Shown piece after piece: positions 39,120 to 47,351 of a DNA stretch of 64,000 nucleotides; positions within the stretch are counted from its first letter, which is position 1, and every line of letters begins with the position of its first letter. The notes below the pieces were generated by a model. The model saw only the letters and a program-made list of their open reading frames with translations. It made no database searches and had not been told where the DNA came from. A program made the translations under genes and the position numbers. Source of the stretch: Pseudomonadota bacterium (lineage in GTDB: Bacteria; Pseudomonadota; Gammaproteobacteria; Burkholderiales; JABEVD01); the NCBI GenBank assembly GCA_021802545.1, contig JAJZRS010000004.1, positions 1-64,000 on the forward strand, in the 5' to 3' direction.

Positions 39120-42056
39120 TTGCTCAAGAAAGCACTTGCCGAGCACCAGTCGGGGAGGCTGAAGGAAGCCGAAGTGTTGTATCGGCAGGCGCAACGCAAA
39201 TTCCCCAATGACGCCAATATCCTTTACCTGCTCGGGACGCTCTACTCCCAAATCGGCAAGAACGAAGAATCCATCAAGATTCTCGGCCAGGTGATTGCGG
39301 CAAATCCCAAACACCCTGAATCATGGAACAGCATCGGTTTGGCGAAGATGGCGCTCGGCAAGCAGGACGAGGCCATGGACTGCTACAAGCGGGCCATCGA
39401 AATCAATCCCGACTATTCCGACCCGCGCTGCAATATCGCAACCATCCTCATTGCCAGGAATCGGCTTGATGAGGCTGAGAAGTATGCCCAAGAGGCGGTC
39501 GATCTGAGCCCGAATTCAGACGTTGCCTATTTCAACCTCGGCGAAATCATGAAGCTGAGGGACCGATTTGAGGAAGCGGCTCAATACTACAGGCGCGGCG
39601 TGGAGATCAACCCGAATTCTGAAGTAGGGTTCAACAACCTCGGATCCATCTACAAGTCGTGGGGGCGTTACGAGGAAGCTTACGACTGCTTGAAGCGCGC
39701 CCTGGCACTCAAACCCGACATGTATTCGGCTCAATCCAACCTGGGCGGCGTTCTCGAAGAACTCGGCAGGTTCGATGAGGCCAACGAAGCCTACCAAAGA
39801 GCGATCGAAATCGATCCCGAAGATGTAACCGCCCAATGGAACCGTTCGCTGCTCTATCTGAAGCAGGGAATGCTGAAAAAGGGCTGGGAAGCCTACGAAA
39901 ACAGGTACGGCATCGACAAGGCCAAGCAGATTTTTCCCTATCCGGTATGGGACGGCTCTCCGCTCGATGGCAAGAGGCTTCTCGTCTACGCCGAACAAGG
40001 TCTGGGCGACGAAATCCTGTTCGCTTCCTGCATTCCTGATCTCCTTGCGACAGGCGCGCAATGCGTGATCCATTGCGACATCAGGCTGGAATCGCTTTAT
40101 GCGAGATCCTTCCCTCAAGCCATCGTGAAAGGGGCCTTGCGCAACGCGACCGGGTGGCTTTCCACTGTTCCAAAAATAGATCTCCAAGTATCCGTGGGCA
40201 GCCTGCCCAGGTTCTTCCGTCCGAATCTGGAGAGTTTCCCTGAAAAGGCCGATTATCTGGTCGCCGACCCGGTCAGGGTCGACTACTGGCGCGCGAGAGT
40301 CGCCGAGCTCGGTCCTGGGCTCAAGATCGGAATTTGCTGGCGAAGCGGACTGAAAACCGGGGAGCGCTTCAAGCATTACACGCAGCTCACCCAATGGGGG
40401 GAGATTTTTGCCATTCCCGGATTGCATTTCGTCAATCTGCAGTACGACGAATGCTCGGAAGAGCTGAAGGAAGTGAAGGACAAGTTTGGCGTGGAAATCG
40501 CCAACTTCACCGATCTCGACCTCAGAAACGAGCTGGATGAAACTTCCGCGCTCATCAAATCGCTGGACCTGGTGATTTCGGCAAGTACCGCGCCGGTGGA
40601 ATTCGCCGCGGCCCAGGGGGTGGAAACTTTCCGCCTTGAAATCCACACGCCTTCATGGACTTCCCTCGGCACGGACAGAATGCCCTGGCACCCGCTGGAG
40701 AAGTCGTTCCGCCAGCCCACGCAAGGCGACTGGGACACCCCGCTTTCCCTCATCGCCCAGGCGCTGCGCGATAAGCTCCGCGGGCATGAGGCGATTTTCG
40801 AATACGTGCAGCTTCCTTCCAAGGCCGAAATCGCCGTCGACGGATCTTTTGATGACATGGCCACTTATGTGTTGAAGGAGCAGCTCGGCTGGTTCGATCC
40901 CGAATACGGATTCTTCGTCGATCAGACAAAACCAGAAACGAAGTTCGTGGATGCTGGAGCCGGAATCGGTGCCTGGTCGGTACCGATCAGCTGGAAGGGC
41001 GGGAAATCCTGGGCTCTGACGCAAACAGCAGCGGAAACCGGTTTCATCCTGAATTCCAGGAAAAAAAATGGCCTCGACAAGAAGATCGACGTGGCCATCG
41101 CCTACGGCATATCGCTCGACTTTCTGCTCAACCGTTACGGGCTGGAGGATATCGACCTCATCAGGGTGGATCAGGCTTTCTCCACCCCTGATCTCGTCGA
41201 CAAGGGCAAGCGGTTCTTCTCGATCAATTCACCGCTCGTCCTTTTCGGAATCCGCCCCGGAGGTCAATTCGATCTTTCTCTCGCCGAGCGATTCCTTGAC
41301 GCAGGATACAAGCTCTTCCGTTATGTTTCAGGCTTGAATCTGCTCGTTCCCTTCAGCGGGACGCAGGAGCTGGACGCCTTCTCTCTCAACCTTTTTGCGT
41401 GCAAGGAAGACCGTGCAGAGCAATTGGAGAAGGAGGGGAAGCTGATCAGAACAATTCCTGCAGTCGAAAACTTGCCAGGCATCGACCAGACACTCTGGCA
41501 GGAATACTTCAAGACTTTGCATTATGCGGAAGACCTGGCTCAGGGATGGGACAAACCAGACCAGACCGCCTGGGAAGTCTACTGGATGGCGCTCAATCTT
41601 TTCGCCATGGCAAGGTCGCCAGAGAAGAACATGGGCGAGCGCTATGCATGCCTGAAAGCTTCATCGAGCATCATGGAAACGCTGGTCAAGGACGCCGCCA
41701 ACCTGCCCAGGCTCGCGAGCCTCTCCAGAATCCTCAGCGATTCGGGCAGGCGAGAGATCACCGTTCATGTGCTGAATCACATGCTGAGCATGCTCGAGTC
41801 CGGCACTTCCCTGAATGAACCCTTCCTCGCCCTGGCGGAAAGCTATGAGAAAACCGATCCGGGCGTGAAGCATGCCGAATGGTTCGTATCCATGCTCCTG
41901 GAGCAAAGGGAGCGGTTGCGCGCCTTCTCCAGTTTCTTCACCGGCAACGAGTCCCTGCCAGTATTGGAGGACATCGGGCAGTCAGGGTTTTTGAGCGAAG
42001 ACATGGCAAGACGCCTGGCCCTGCTCGTGAAAAGATTCGAAGCTTCGCAAGCCTGA
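39120..42056 (+). CDS. TPR, glycosyltransferase-like and FkbM-like fusion protein
   Basis: A 978-residue protein with three parts: TPR repeats (about 1-260, for example GRLKEAEVLYRQAQRKFPND), a GT9/GT41-like C-terminal glycosyltransferase segment (about 270-560, with LLVYAEQGLGDEILFASC and ISASTAPVEFAAAQG), and an FkbM-like methyltransferase fold (about 590-790, FVDAGAGIGAWSVPIS) whose SAM loop is less canonical. A helical tail completes it. The TPR part probably binds a protein acceptor such as flagellin. There is no ATG: TTG 39120 is listed, but the GAGGGGAG at 39091-39098 is ideally spaced for an ATT at 39105, which would add five residues (start-K-E-N-S). It lies between the Pse cassette and fliC. 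Confidence 0.8.
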   Translation: MLKKALAEHQSGRLKEAEVLYRQAQRKFPNDANILYLLGTLYSQIGKNEESIKILGQVIAANPKHPESWNSIGLAKMALGKQDEAMDCYKRAIEINPDYSDPRCNIATILIARNRLDEAEKYAQEAVDLSPNSDVAYFNLGEIMKLRDRFEEAAQYYRRGVEINPNSEVGFNNLGSIYKSWGRYEEAYDCLKRALALKPDMYSAQSNLGGVLEELGRFDEANEAYQRAIEIDPEDVTAQWNRSLLYLKQGMLKKGWEAYENRYGIDKAKQIFPYPVWDGSPLDGKRLLVYAEQGLGDEILFASCIPDLLATGAQCVIHCDIRLESLYARSFPQAIVKGALRNATGWLSTVPKIDLQVSVGSLPRFFRPNLESFPEKADYLVADPVRVDYWRARVAELGPGLKIGICWRSGLKTGERFKHYTQLTQWGEIFAIPGLHFVNLQYDECSEELKEVKDKFGVEIANFTDLDLRNELDETSALIKSLDLVISASTAPVEFAAAQGVETFRLEIHTPSWTSLGTDRMPWHPLEKSFRQPTQGDWDTPLSLIAQALRDKLRGHEAIFEYVQLPSKAEIAVDGSFDDMATYVLKEQLGWFDPEYGFFVDQTKPETKFVDAGAGIGAWSVPISWKGGKSWALTQTAAETGFILNSRKKNGLDKKIDVAIAYGISLDFLLNRYGLEDIDLIRVDQAFSTPDLVDKGKRFFSINSPLVLFGIRPGGQFDLSLAERFLDAGYKLFRYVSGLNLLVPFSGTQELDAFSLNLFACKEDRAEQLEKEGKLIRTIPAVENLPGIDQTLWQEYFKTLHYAEDLAQGWDKPDQTAWEVYWMALNLFAMARSPEKNMGERYACLKASSSIMETLVKDAANLPRLASLSRILSDSGRREITVHVLNHMLSMLESGTSLNEPFLALAESYEKTDPGVKHAEWFVSMLLEQRERLRAFSSFFTGNESLPVLEDIGQSGFLSEDMARRLALLVKRFEASQA

Positions 42057-42066
42057 TATATGAAGC

Positions 42067-42086
42067 AAGGGGCGGTCCCGCCCCTT
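42067..42086 (+). terminator. Terminator-like hairpin after the TPR gene
   Basis: AAGGGGCG, loop GTCC, CGCCCCTT form a perfect 8-bp stem 10 bases after the stop codon. The following bases are CAAAAATATTTT rather than a T-run, so termination may be weak. It separates the TPR gene from the fliC promoter. Confidence 0.5.
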
Positions 42087-42108
42087 CAAAAATATTTTCA
42101 ATTTCCTC

Positions 42109-42136
42109 TAAAGTTTTCCCCAAGCTTCTCCGATAA
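42109..42136 (+). promoter_or_regulatory. Sigma-28 (FliA) promoter of fliC
   Basis: TAAAGTTT, a 12-base spacer, then TCCGATAA. The enterobacterial flagellar consensus is TAAAGTTT-N11-GCCGATAA, so both boxes match (8/8 and 7/8) with one extra spacer base. Transcription would begin near 42143, giving a leader of about 59 nt to the fliC ATG. Confidence 0.88.
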
Positions 42137-42201
42137 CTGTCTCAAAGGCGCGCGAGAATTTCGTCCGCTAGAGACCAACCCTATCAATTGGGAGAATTAA
42201 A

Positions 42202-45200
42202 ATGCCATTCTATGTCAATACGAACATCGCGTCGCTGACCGCGCAGATGAATCTGACGAACACCCAGAATTCACTCGCAACTTCCCTGCAGCGCCTCTCC
42301 TCCGGTCTCAGGATCAATTCCGCAAAGGACGACGCTGCAGGTCTTGCGATCTCCCAAAGGATGAGCGCCCTGATCGGCGGCCTCAACCAGGCGCAAAGAA
42401 ATGCAAACGACGGCATCTCGCTGGCTCAGACCGCGGAAGGCGCGCTCGGCACCATCGGCACCAACCTTCAGACGCTGCTGACGCTGGCAGTGCAATCCTC
42501 CAACAGCACCAATACCTCGATCGACCGCGCAGCGATCCAGACCCAGGCGGCCCAGATCATCGCGCAGATCGACCAGACTGCTGCAACCACACAGTTCAAC
42601 GGCGCCAACCTGCTCGACGGTTCCTTCCAGAACATGGCATTCCAGATCGGCGCTGACGTGGGACAGACGACCTCGATCTCGATCAACAGCGCGAGGGCAT
42701 CCAACCTGGGAAGTACCCAGTCGGCCTCCCTTACCGCTTACAACAACGGCACTGCCCTCTCGCAGGGCGACCTGACGATCAACGGCACGACGGTCGGCCC
42801 TTCGCTTGCAACCTACGACAACGCCTCCTACGCGAACAACGCGGACAGCGCGATCGCCAAGGTCGCAGCGATCAATGCGGTGACCTCGCAGACCGGCGTG
42901 ACCGCCATGGTCAACACCAACATCGCAGCAGGCGGTGCCCAGACGGCTGGTGCCAGCACCGGAACGCTGACCATCAACGGCGTTCAGACCGCAACGATCT
43001 CCACCTCGGGATCCGCCTCCGCTGACCGCCTGGCGGTGGTCAACGCGATCAACGCGATTTCCGGCAAGACCGGCGTCACCGCAGTCGACACGGGGCTTGC
43101 AGCCACCGGTATCCAACTTCAAGCGGCAGACGGCAGGAACATCACCTACAGCTTCAACGGCGGTCTGACCGGCGCAACCACCGGACTCACGCACATCACA
43201 GGCGGCACCATGCAGTCGGCCGCCTCCGCCCTGCTGCTCAACGGCGTCAACGGCGTATCCGCAGTGACGGCATCGAACGCCCTTGCCGGCACCACTGCAA
43301 CCAATGTCCTGGTCGGCGTGACCGCTACAACCGGTACCGCAGCCTCGCAAATCAACGTGGTCATCAACGGCGTATCGCTCGGCGTCTACACGCTGACCGG
43401 CACGGCAAACACCGACATGGGTGCAATACAAAACCTGATCAACACGAGCTCGACCCTGGCCGCCCTCGGCGTCACCGCGGTCACGAACAGCGGCGCGCTC
43501 AACGTGGTCTCCACGCAAGGGTCCGTCACGGTCAAGATCGCATCGATCGCCGGCAGCACGACCAGCCTCAGCAACGTCGGAATGGCCGGCGGAGCGACCA
43601 CTTTCGGCTATGTGGCAGGCGGGCCTGCAAGCCTGGCAGGGGTTGCAGCGATCGGCGGCGGTGGCGGCGCGACCACGATGAATTTCTCCGTCAACGGCGT
43701 CGCCATAGCCATCACGCTCAGCAACGTTTCCGCCAACAACGTCACCGCGTTCATCAATGCGGTCAACACGAACACCACCCTGTCCGGACTGGGCATCACC
43801 GCATCGCTCAATGCAAACGGCGGCGCGAACCTGACCGATACGCAAGGCACGCTCAGCATAAACAACTCTGGCGGCCTGACGCTGAGCTGGGTCGGCCTGA
43901 CCGGCGGATCCGGTACCAGCGTGAGCGTCACAGCAGTCAATGCGGTCTCCACCCTGACCATCAACAACGTCCAGGTGAATGTCACGATGAGCGGCACGCT
44001 GTCGACAGACGTCGCCCACGCAGTCTCCCTCGTCAACGCCAACACCAGCCTGGCTGCCCTGGGCATCACCGCGACGGTAGATGCAACGACAGGCGGGATC
44101 GACCTGAAATCCACGCAGGGCGACATCATCGCGAGCGGAACGACTGGACAGTTGCTCGGCATGACTTCCGGATCGGTGGGCGTGCCCAACAGCCAAGTGC
44201 TCGGCACCACCGCACAAAACGTGCTTTCCGGTGCGACGCTGGCCGCCGCAACGTCCAATGACCAGCTGAACTTCTACATCAACGGCGTCCATTTCGCGCT
44301 GAGCCTGACCGCCACTTCCGCGACCAACGAAACCAACGCCATCGCGCTGATCAATTCCCAGACGGGCGTAACGGGCGTCACGGCTGCCGTGAATGGAACC
44401 ACCGGCGGGATCGATTTGACCTCCACCACCGGATCGGTCAACGTCTATTACGACACCGTCAACTCAACCGGCAACGCAAGCCTGGGCAACATCGGCATAA
44501 CGGGAGGCAGGGGTTCCTCGACGGCAGGCGGCGCAGGGCAGCTCACCGGCATCGGCGCAACGGCTGGCGGCGCTGGCAGCCTGGTGAACTTCAGCATTGC
44601 CGGCGTCGCGCTGTCGCTCACCTTGACCGGAACATCTGCAACCGACGTCGCAGCAGCCGCATCCCTGATCAACGCAAGCGCGTCCCTTGCAGCCCTCGGC
44701 ATCACCGCCTCGGTGAATTCGCTGAACGGCGGGCTGAACATCAAGGATACGCAAGGCGGATTCACGATCACCAACAACGGCACTGGTGCCGGCTCCCTGA
44801 ACAATATCGGTGTGGCAGCAACAGGTACCGCTGCGGTCACCGTCCAGGCCGACGCGGTCGACAACATTGCCATCAGCGGCGTGAACATCGCAGTCACGCT
44901 TTCCGGCACGCTGAGCACTGACGTCGGTCACGCAGTTTCCCTGATCAACGCCAACACCAGCCTGCAAACGCTGGGCATCACCGCCACGGTGAATGCGAAC
45001 GGCGGTATCGACCTGACCAGCACGAGCGGCGCCATCACTTCCTCGGGCACGTCGAACACCCTCGGCAACGTTCTGCTCGGCATGACCCAGGGCTCTGCAT
45101 CCGCGCCCAACAACGTGTTCACTGTCACGGTCAACGGACAAGCGATCTCGATCACGCTGACGGCCAGCACGATCTCCGTCAATGTCCAGCACGCAGCCTC

Positions 45201-46914
45201 CCTGATCAACGCGCAGACGGCTTCGACCGGCGTAGCGGCGACCTACAACGCGACCACGAACGGCCTCGACCTGACCTCGACCACCACCAGCGGCGTTACC
45301 GCATCCGGATCGATCACCGCCTTCGGCATGGGCTCGACCAACAGCGGCACGGCGAACAGCGTGGTCAACCTCAGCATCAACGGCACAGCCATCGCAGTGA
45401 CGCTCACCGGGGTGTACTCAACCGACGTCCAGCATGCGCAGAGCCTGATCAACGCGCAGACAGTGCTGACAGGAGTTTCGGCATCGATCGTCAACGGAGA
45501 AATCAACCTGAACGCCAACACGCTGGCAGGCGTCAATGTCACCAGCACCGCAAGCGCAGGCGCATCCGTAGGCAATGTCGGCCTGGTAGCAGCAACCACG
45601 GCAGGCACGACCGGCGCCAACATCAGCTTCTCGATCAACGGCCAGGCCCTGACCTACACGCTGACCGGCGTGCAGTCGACCGACCTGAATGCGGCCGCAT
45701 CCCTGATCAACTCCTTCTCCAACGTGACCGGCGTGAGCGCCACGCTCTCGCTCGACGGCATCTACCTGAGCTCGCTCAACGGCAATGCTGTCACGCTGAC
45801 GGGAGGAACCGGCACGGCGACCCTGCTGAATCTCGGCTTGAAATCCGGCGCAACTGCAGTCGCTGCCACCTCGCCAGTCAACTACTACGGCACCTACTCG
45901 CTGAGCTCCTCCAGCGCCATCACCATCGGCGGCGGAACGGGCATCGCCGACTCGGGCATGGTCGCAGGCAGCTACAACACCCAGACAGCCTATGCCACTA
46001 CGGCAACGGGAAGCAGCACTGCCTTCACCTCAGGCGACTTCACGATCAACGGCATCATGGTCGGATCGTCTTCCGCCAACTCGGACACGGCATCGACAAC
46101 GGGCAATGCAGCAAGCGCGATAGCAAAGGTTGCCGCGATCAACTCGGTTTCTTCGCAGACCCACGTGACCGCGACGGTCAATGCCAACATGGTCGCAGGC
46201 TCGGCGCAGACAGCTGCAGCATCGAGCGGTACCCTGACCATCAACGGCATCACGACAGGAACGATCACGACCGGCGGCGCCAATGCAACCTCCGACAGGC
46301 TGTCCGTGATCACGGCGATCAACGCGATCTCCGGTCAGACGGGAGTTGTGGCTTCCGACAGCGGTTCCGCTGCGAACGGCATCAACCTCACCGCTGCAGA
46401 CGGACGCAACATCGTCTTCAGCTACGGCGGAACGCTGACCGCATCGAGCACTGGCCTGTCCACAAACACCAGCACCCACTACGGCACGTTCTCGCTGTCT
46501 TCCGCATCGCAGTTTACCGTGGCGCAGGGAACCAACAGCGTGGACTTGACCGCAGAAGGCATGCTGGCGGCAGGCACCTACGGAGCGGGCAAGACCGGCG
46601 GAGCGCTTTCGAACCTCGATCTGTCTACCGCTCAGAACGCGACCAACGCGATCACCGCGATCAACAACGCGATCAACTCGGTCAACACGATCCGCGCAAA
46701 CCTGGGTGCGATCCAGAACAGGTTCACCAACGTCATCACTTCCTTGCAGAACACGACGACGAACCTGAGCGCTGCGAACAGCCGTATCATGGACGCGGAC
46801 TTCGCTGCGGAAACGGCCAACCTGTCCCGCTCGCAGATCCTGCAACAGGCAGGTACCGCGATGCTGGCCCAGGCGAACCAGCTTCCCAGCTCTGTGCTCA
46901 GCTTGCTGAAGTAA
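42202..46914 (+). CDS. fliC: Giant flagellin
   Basis: A 1570-residue flagellin, about three times the usual 270-550. The conserved D0/D1 ends are intact: residues 1-180 (MPFYVNTNIASLTAQMNL, LSSGLRINSAKDDAAGLAIS, QRNANDGISLAQTAEGAL) and about 1474-1570 (NTIRANLGAIQNRFTNVI, ILQQAGTAMLAQANQLPS). The 1290-residue middle is Ser/Thr/Gly/Asn-rich, without Cys, and built of repeated Flagellin_IN-like modules (INGVxxxLTLTGTSATD...SLINAxTxLxxLGITA). GGGAG precedes the ATG. Exported through the flagellar type III system with FliS, and a likely target of the adjacent Pse cassette. Assembly of such a long surface domain would give an unusually thick filament; this is inference. Confidence 0.96.
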   Translation: MPFYVNTNIASLTAQMNLTNTQNSLATSLQRLSSGLRINSAKDDAAGLAISQRMSALIGGLNQAQRNANDGISLAQTAEGALGTIGTNLQTLLTLAVQSSNSTNTSIDRAAIQTQAAQIIAQIDQTAATTQFNGANLLDGSFQNMAFQIGADVGQTTSISINSARASNLGSTQSASLTAYNNGTALSQGDLTINGTTVGPSLATYDNASYANNADSAIAKVAAINAVTSQTGVTAMVNTNIAAGGAQTAGASTGTLTINGVQTATISTSGSASADRLAVVNAINAISGKTGVTAVDTGLAATGIQLQAADGRNITYSFNGGLTGATTGLTHITGGTMQSAASALLLNGVNGVSAVTASNALAGTTATNVLVGVTATTGTAASQINVVINGVSLGVYTLTGTANTDMGAIQNLINTSSTLAALGVTAVTNSGALNVVSTQGSVTVKIASIAGSTTSLSNVGMAGGATTFGYVAGGPASLAGVAAIGGGGGATTMNFSVNGVAIAITLSNVSANNVTAFINAVNTNTTLSGLGITASLNANGGANLTDTQGTLSINNSGGLTLSWVGLTGGSGTSVSVTAVNAVSTLTINNVQVNVTMSGTLSTDVAHAVSLVNANTSLAALGITATVDATTGGIDLKSTQGDIIASGTTGQLLGMTSGSVGVPNSQVLGTTAQNVLSGATLAAATSNDQLNFYINGVHFALSLTATSATNETNAIALINSQTGVTGVTAAVNGTTGGIDLTSTTGSVNVYYDTVNSTGNASLGNIGITGGRGSSTAGGAGQLTGIGATAGGAGSLVNFSIAGVALSLTLTGTSATDVAAAASLINASASLAALGITASVNSLNGGLNIKDTQGGFTITNNGTGAGSLNNIGVAATGTAAVTVQADAVDNIAISGVNIAVTLSGTLSTDVGHAVSLINANTSLQTLGITATVNANGGIDLTSTSGAITSSGTSNTLGNVLLGMTQGSASAPNNVFTVTVNGQAISITLTASTISVNVQHAASLINAQTASTGVAATYNATTNGLDLTSTTTSGVTASGSITAFGMGSTNSGTANSVVNLSINGTAIAVTLTGVYSTDVQHAQSLINAQTVLTGVSASIVNGEINLNANTLAGVNVTSTASAGASVGNVGLVAATTAGTTGANISFSINGQALTYTLTGVQSTDLNAAASLINSFSNVTGVSATLSLDGIYLSSLNGNAVTLTGGTGTATLLNLGLKSGATAVAATSPVNYYGTYSLSSSSAITIGGGTGIADSGMVAGSYNTQTAYATTATGSSTAFTSGDFTINGIMVGSSSANSDTASTTGNAASAIAKVAAINSVSSQTHVTATVNANMVAGSAQTAAASSGTLTINGITTGTITTGGANATSDRLSVITAINAISGQTGVVASDSGSAANGINLTAADGRNIVFSYGGTLTASSTGLSTNTSTHYGTFSLSSASQFTVAQGTNSVDLTAEGMLAAGTYGAGKTGGALSNLDLSTAQNATNAITAINNAINSVNTIRANLGAIQNRFTNVITSLQNTTTNLSAANSRIMDADFAAETANLSRSQILQQAGTAMLAQANQLPSSVLSLLK
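42760..43212 (+). repeat. Flagellin_IN pair, N-terminal copy inside fliC
   Basis: Residues about 187-337 of the flagellin hold two Flagellin_IN units (DLTINGTTVGPS... and TLTINGVQTATIS...DRLAVVNAINAISGKTGVTA). The same pair, with the same order and internal landmarks (SAIAKVAAIN, QAADGRNI-type), recurs at 46012-46440. Confidence 0.85.
43303..45860 (+). repeat. Nine tandem 75-110-residue modules inside fliC
   Basis: Between residues about 368 and 1219 I count nine diverged modules, each with a strand such as NFSxNGVxxxxTLTGTxxTD, a helix such as AxSLINAxTSLAALG, a strand ITAxVNxxxGGxxLxSTxG and a short variable tail. They are homologous as protein but have drifted at the DNA level, so recent slippage is not implied. 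Confidence 0.8.
46012..46440 (+). repeat. Flagellin_IN pair, C-terminal copy inside fliC
   Basis: Residues about 1271-1413 repeat the N-terminal pair at 42760-43212: DFTINGIMVGSS, SAIAKVAAINSVSSQT, TLTINGITTGTI, DRLSVITAINAISGQTG, LTAADGRNIVFSYGG. The two pairs bracket the nine-module array. Confidence 0.85.
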
Positions 46915-46930
46915 TCTAAATGGCTACGGG

Positions 46931-46961
46931 TATCCCGATTGGTGCTATACTGGTCGGGATA
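46931..46961 (+). other. Hairpin between fliC and flaG
   Basis: TATCCCGA and TCGGGATA form an 8-bp stem around a 15-base loop 16 bases after the fliC stop, with no T-run after it. It may stabilise or partly terminate the fliC message. TGCTATACT inside the loop resembles an extended -10 that could drive flaG-fliD. Confidence 0.4.
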
Positions 46962-46985
46962 TTCCGTCGTTTAAGGAGATAAATC

Positions 46986-47342
46986 ATGGGCATTTCATCC
47001 ATCACCATGAGCGGCGCAAGTCAGGCGGCGGATTTACAACCTACGCCCCCAGCACCATCTGCGGCCGGAAACGCTTCCGCATCTGGAGCTGCCTCGCAGC
47101 CACAGAACGGGGAACCGACGCAGGCTCAGCTGAACCACGCGGTGAACCAGATCAACGACGTGATCCAGACTTCCAACAAGGACGTGCTGTTTTCCGTGGA
47201 CAACCAGAGCGGCCGCTTCGTCGTGAAAGTCATGGACACGCAAACCAACGAAGTCATCCGCCAGATCCCGAGCAAGGAAACGCTCGCTATCGCGGATGCG
47301 CTCGGCAAGCTTCAGGGAATCATCCTCAAGCAGCAAGCCTAA
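46986..47342 (+). CDS. flaG: FlaG family flagellar protein
   Basis: A 118-residue FlaG protein: a low-complexity N-terminus (Ala/Pro/Ser) followed by the conserved domain LNHAVNQINDVIQTSNKDVLFSVDNQSGRFVVKVMD and EVIRQIPSKETLAIADALG (region about 50-113). FlaG influences filament length in several bacteria, probably at the filament base or cap. AAGGAG precedes the start at good spacing; fliD follows 9 bp later. Confidence 0.92.
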   Translation: MGISSITMSGASQAADLQPTPPAPSAAGNASASGAASQPQNGEPTQAQLNHAVNQINDVIQTSNKDVLFSVDNQSGRFVVKVMDTQTNEVIRQIPSKETLAIADALGKLQGIILKQQA

Positions 47343-47351
47343 GGAGGGACC

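Noticed and set aside
42271-44292. 673-residue frame antisense to fliC
   Set aside because: A Cys/Arg/Gly-rich translation caused by the repetitive codon use of the flagellin modules; no start signal and no known fold.
43303-45860. CRISPR-like or microsatellite array in fliC
   Set aside because: Repeats are in-frame protein modules of unequal length with diverged DNA, not short identical repeats with spacers.
46917-46941. Second sigma-28 promoter before flaG (TAAA...CCCGATTG)
   Set aside because: The spacing is too short and the -10 has mismatches; flaG can be read from the fliC promoter.
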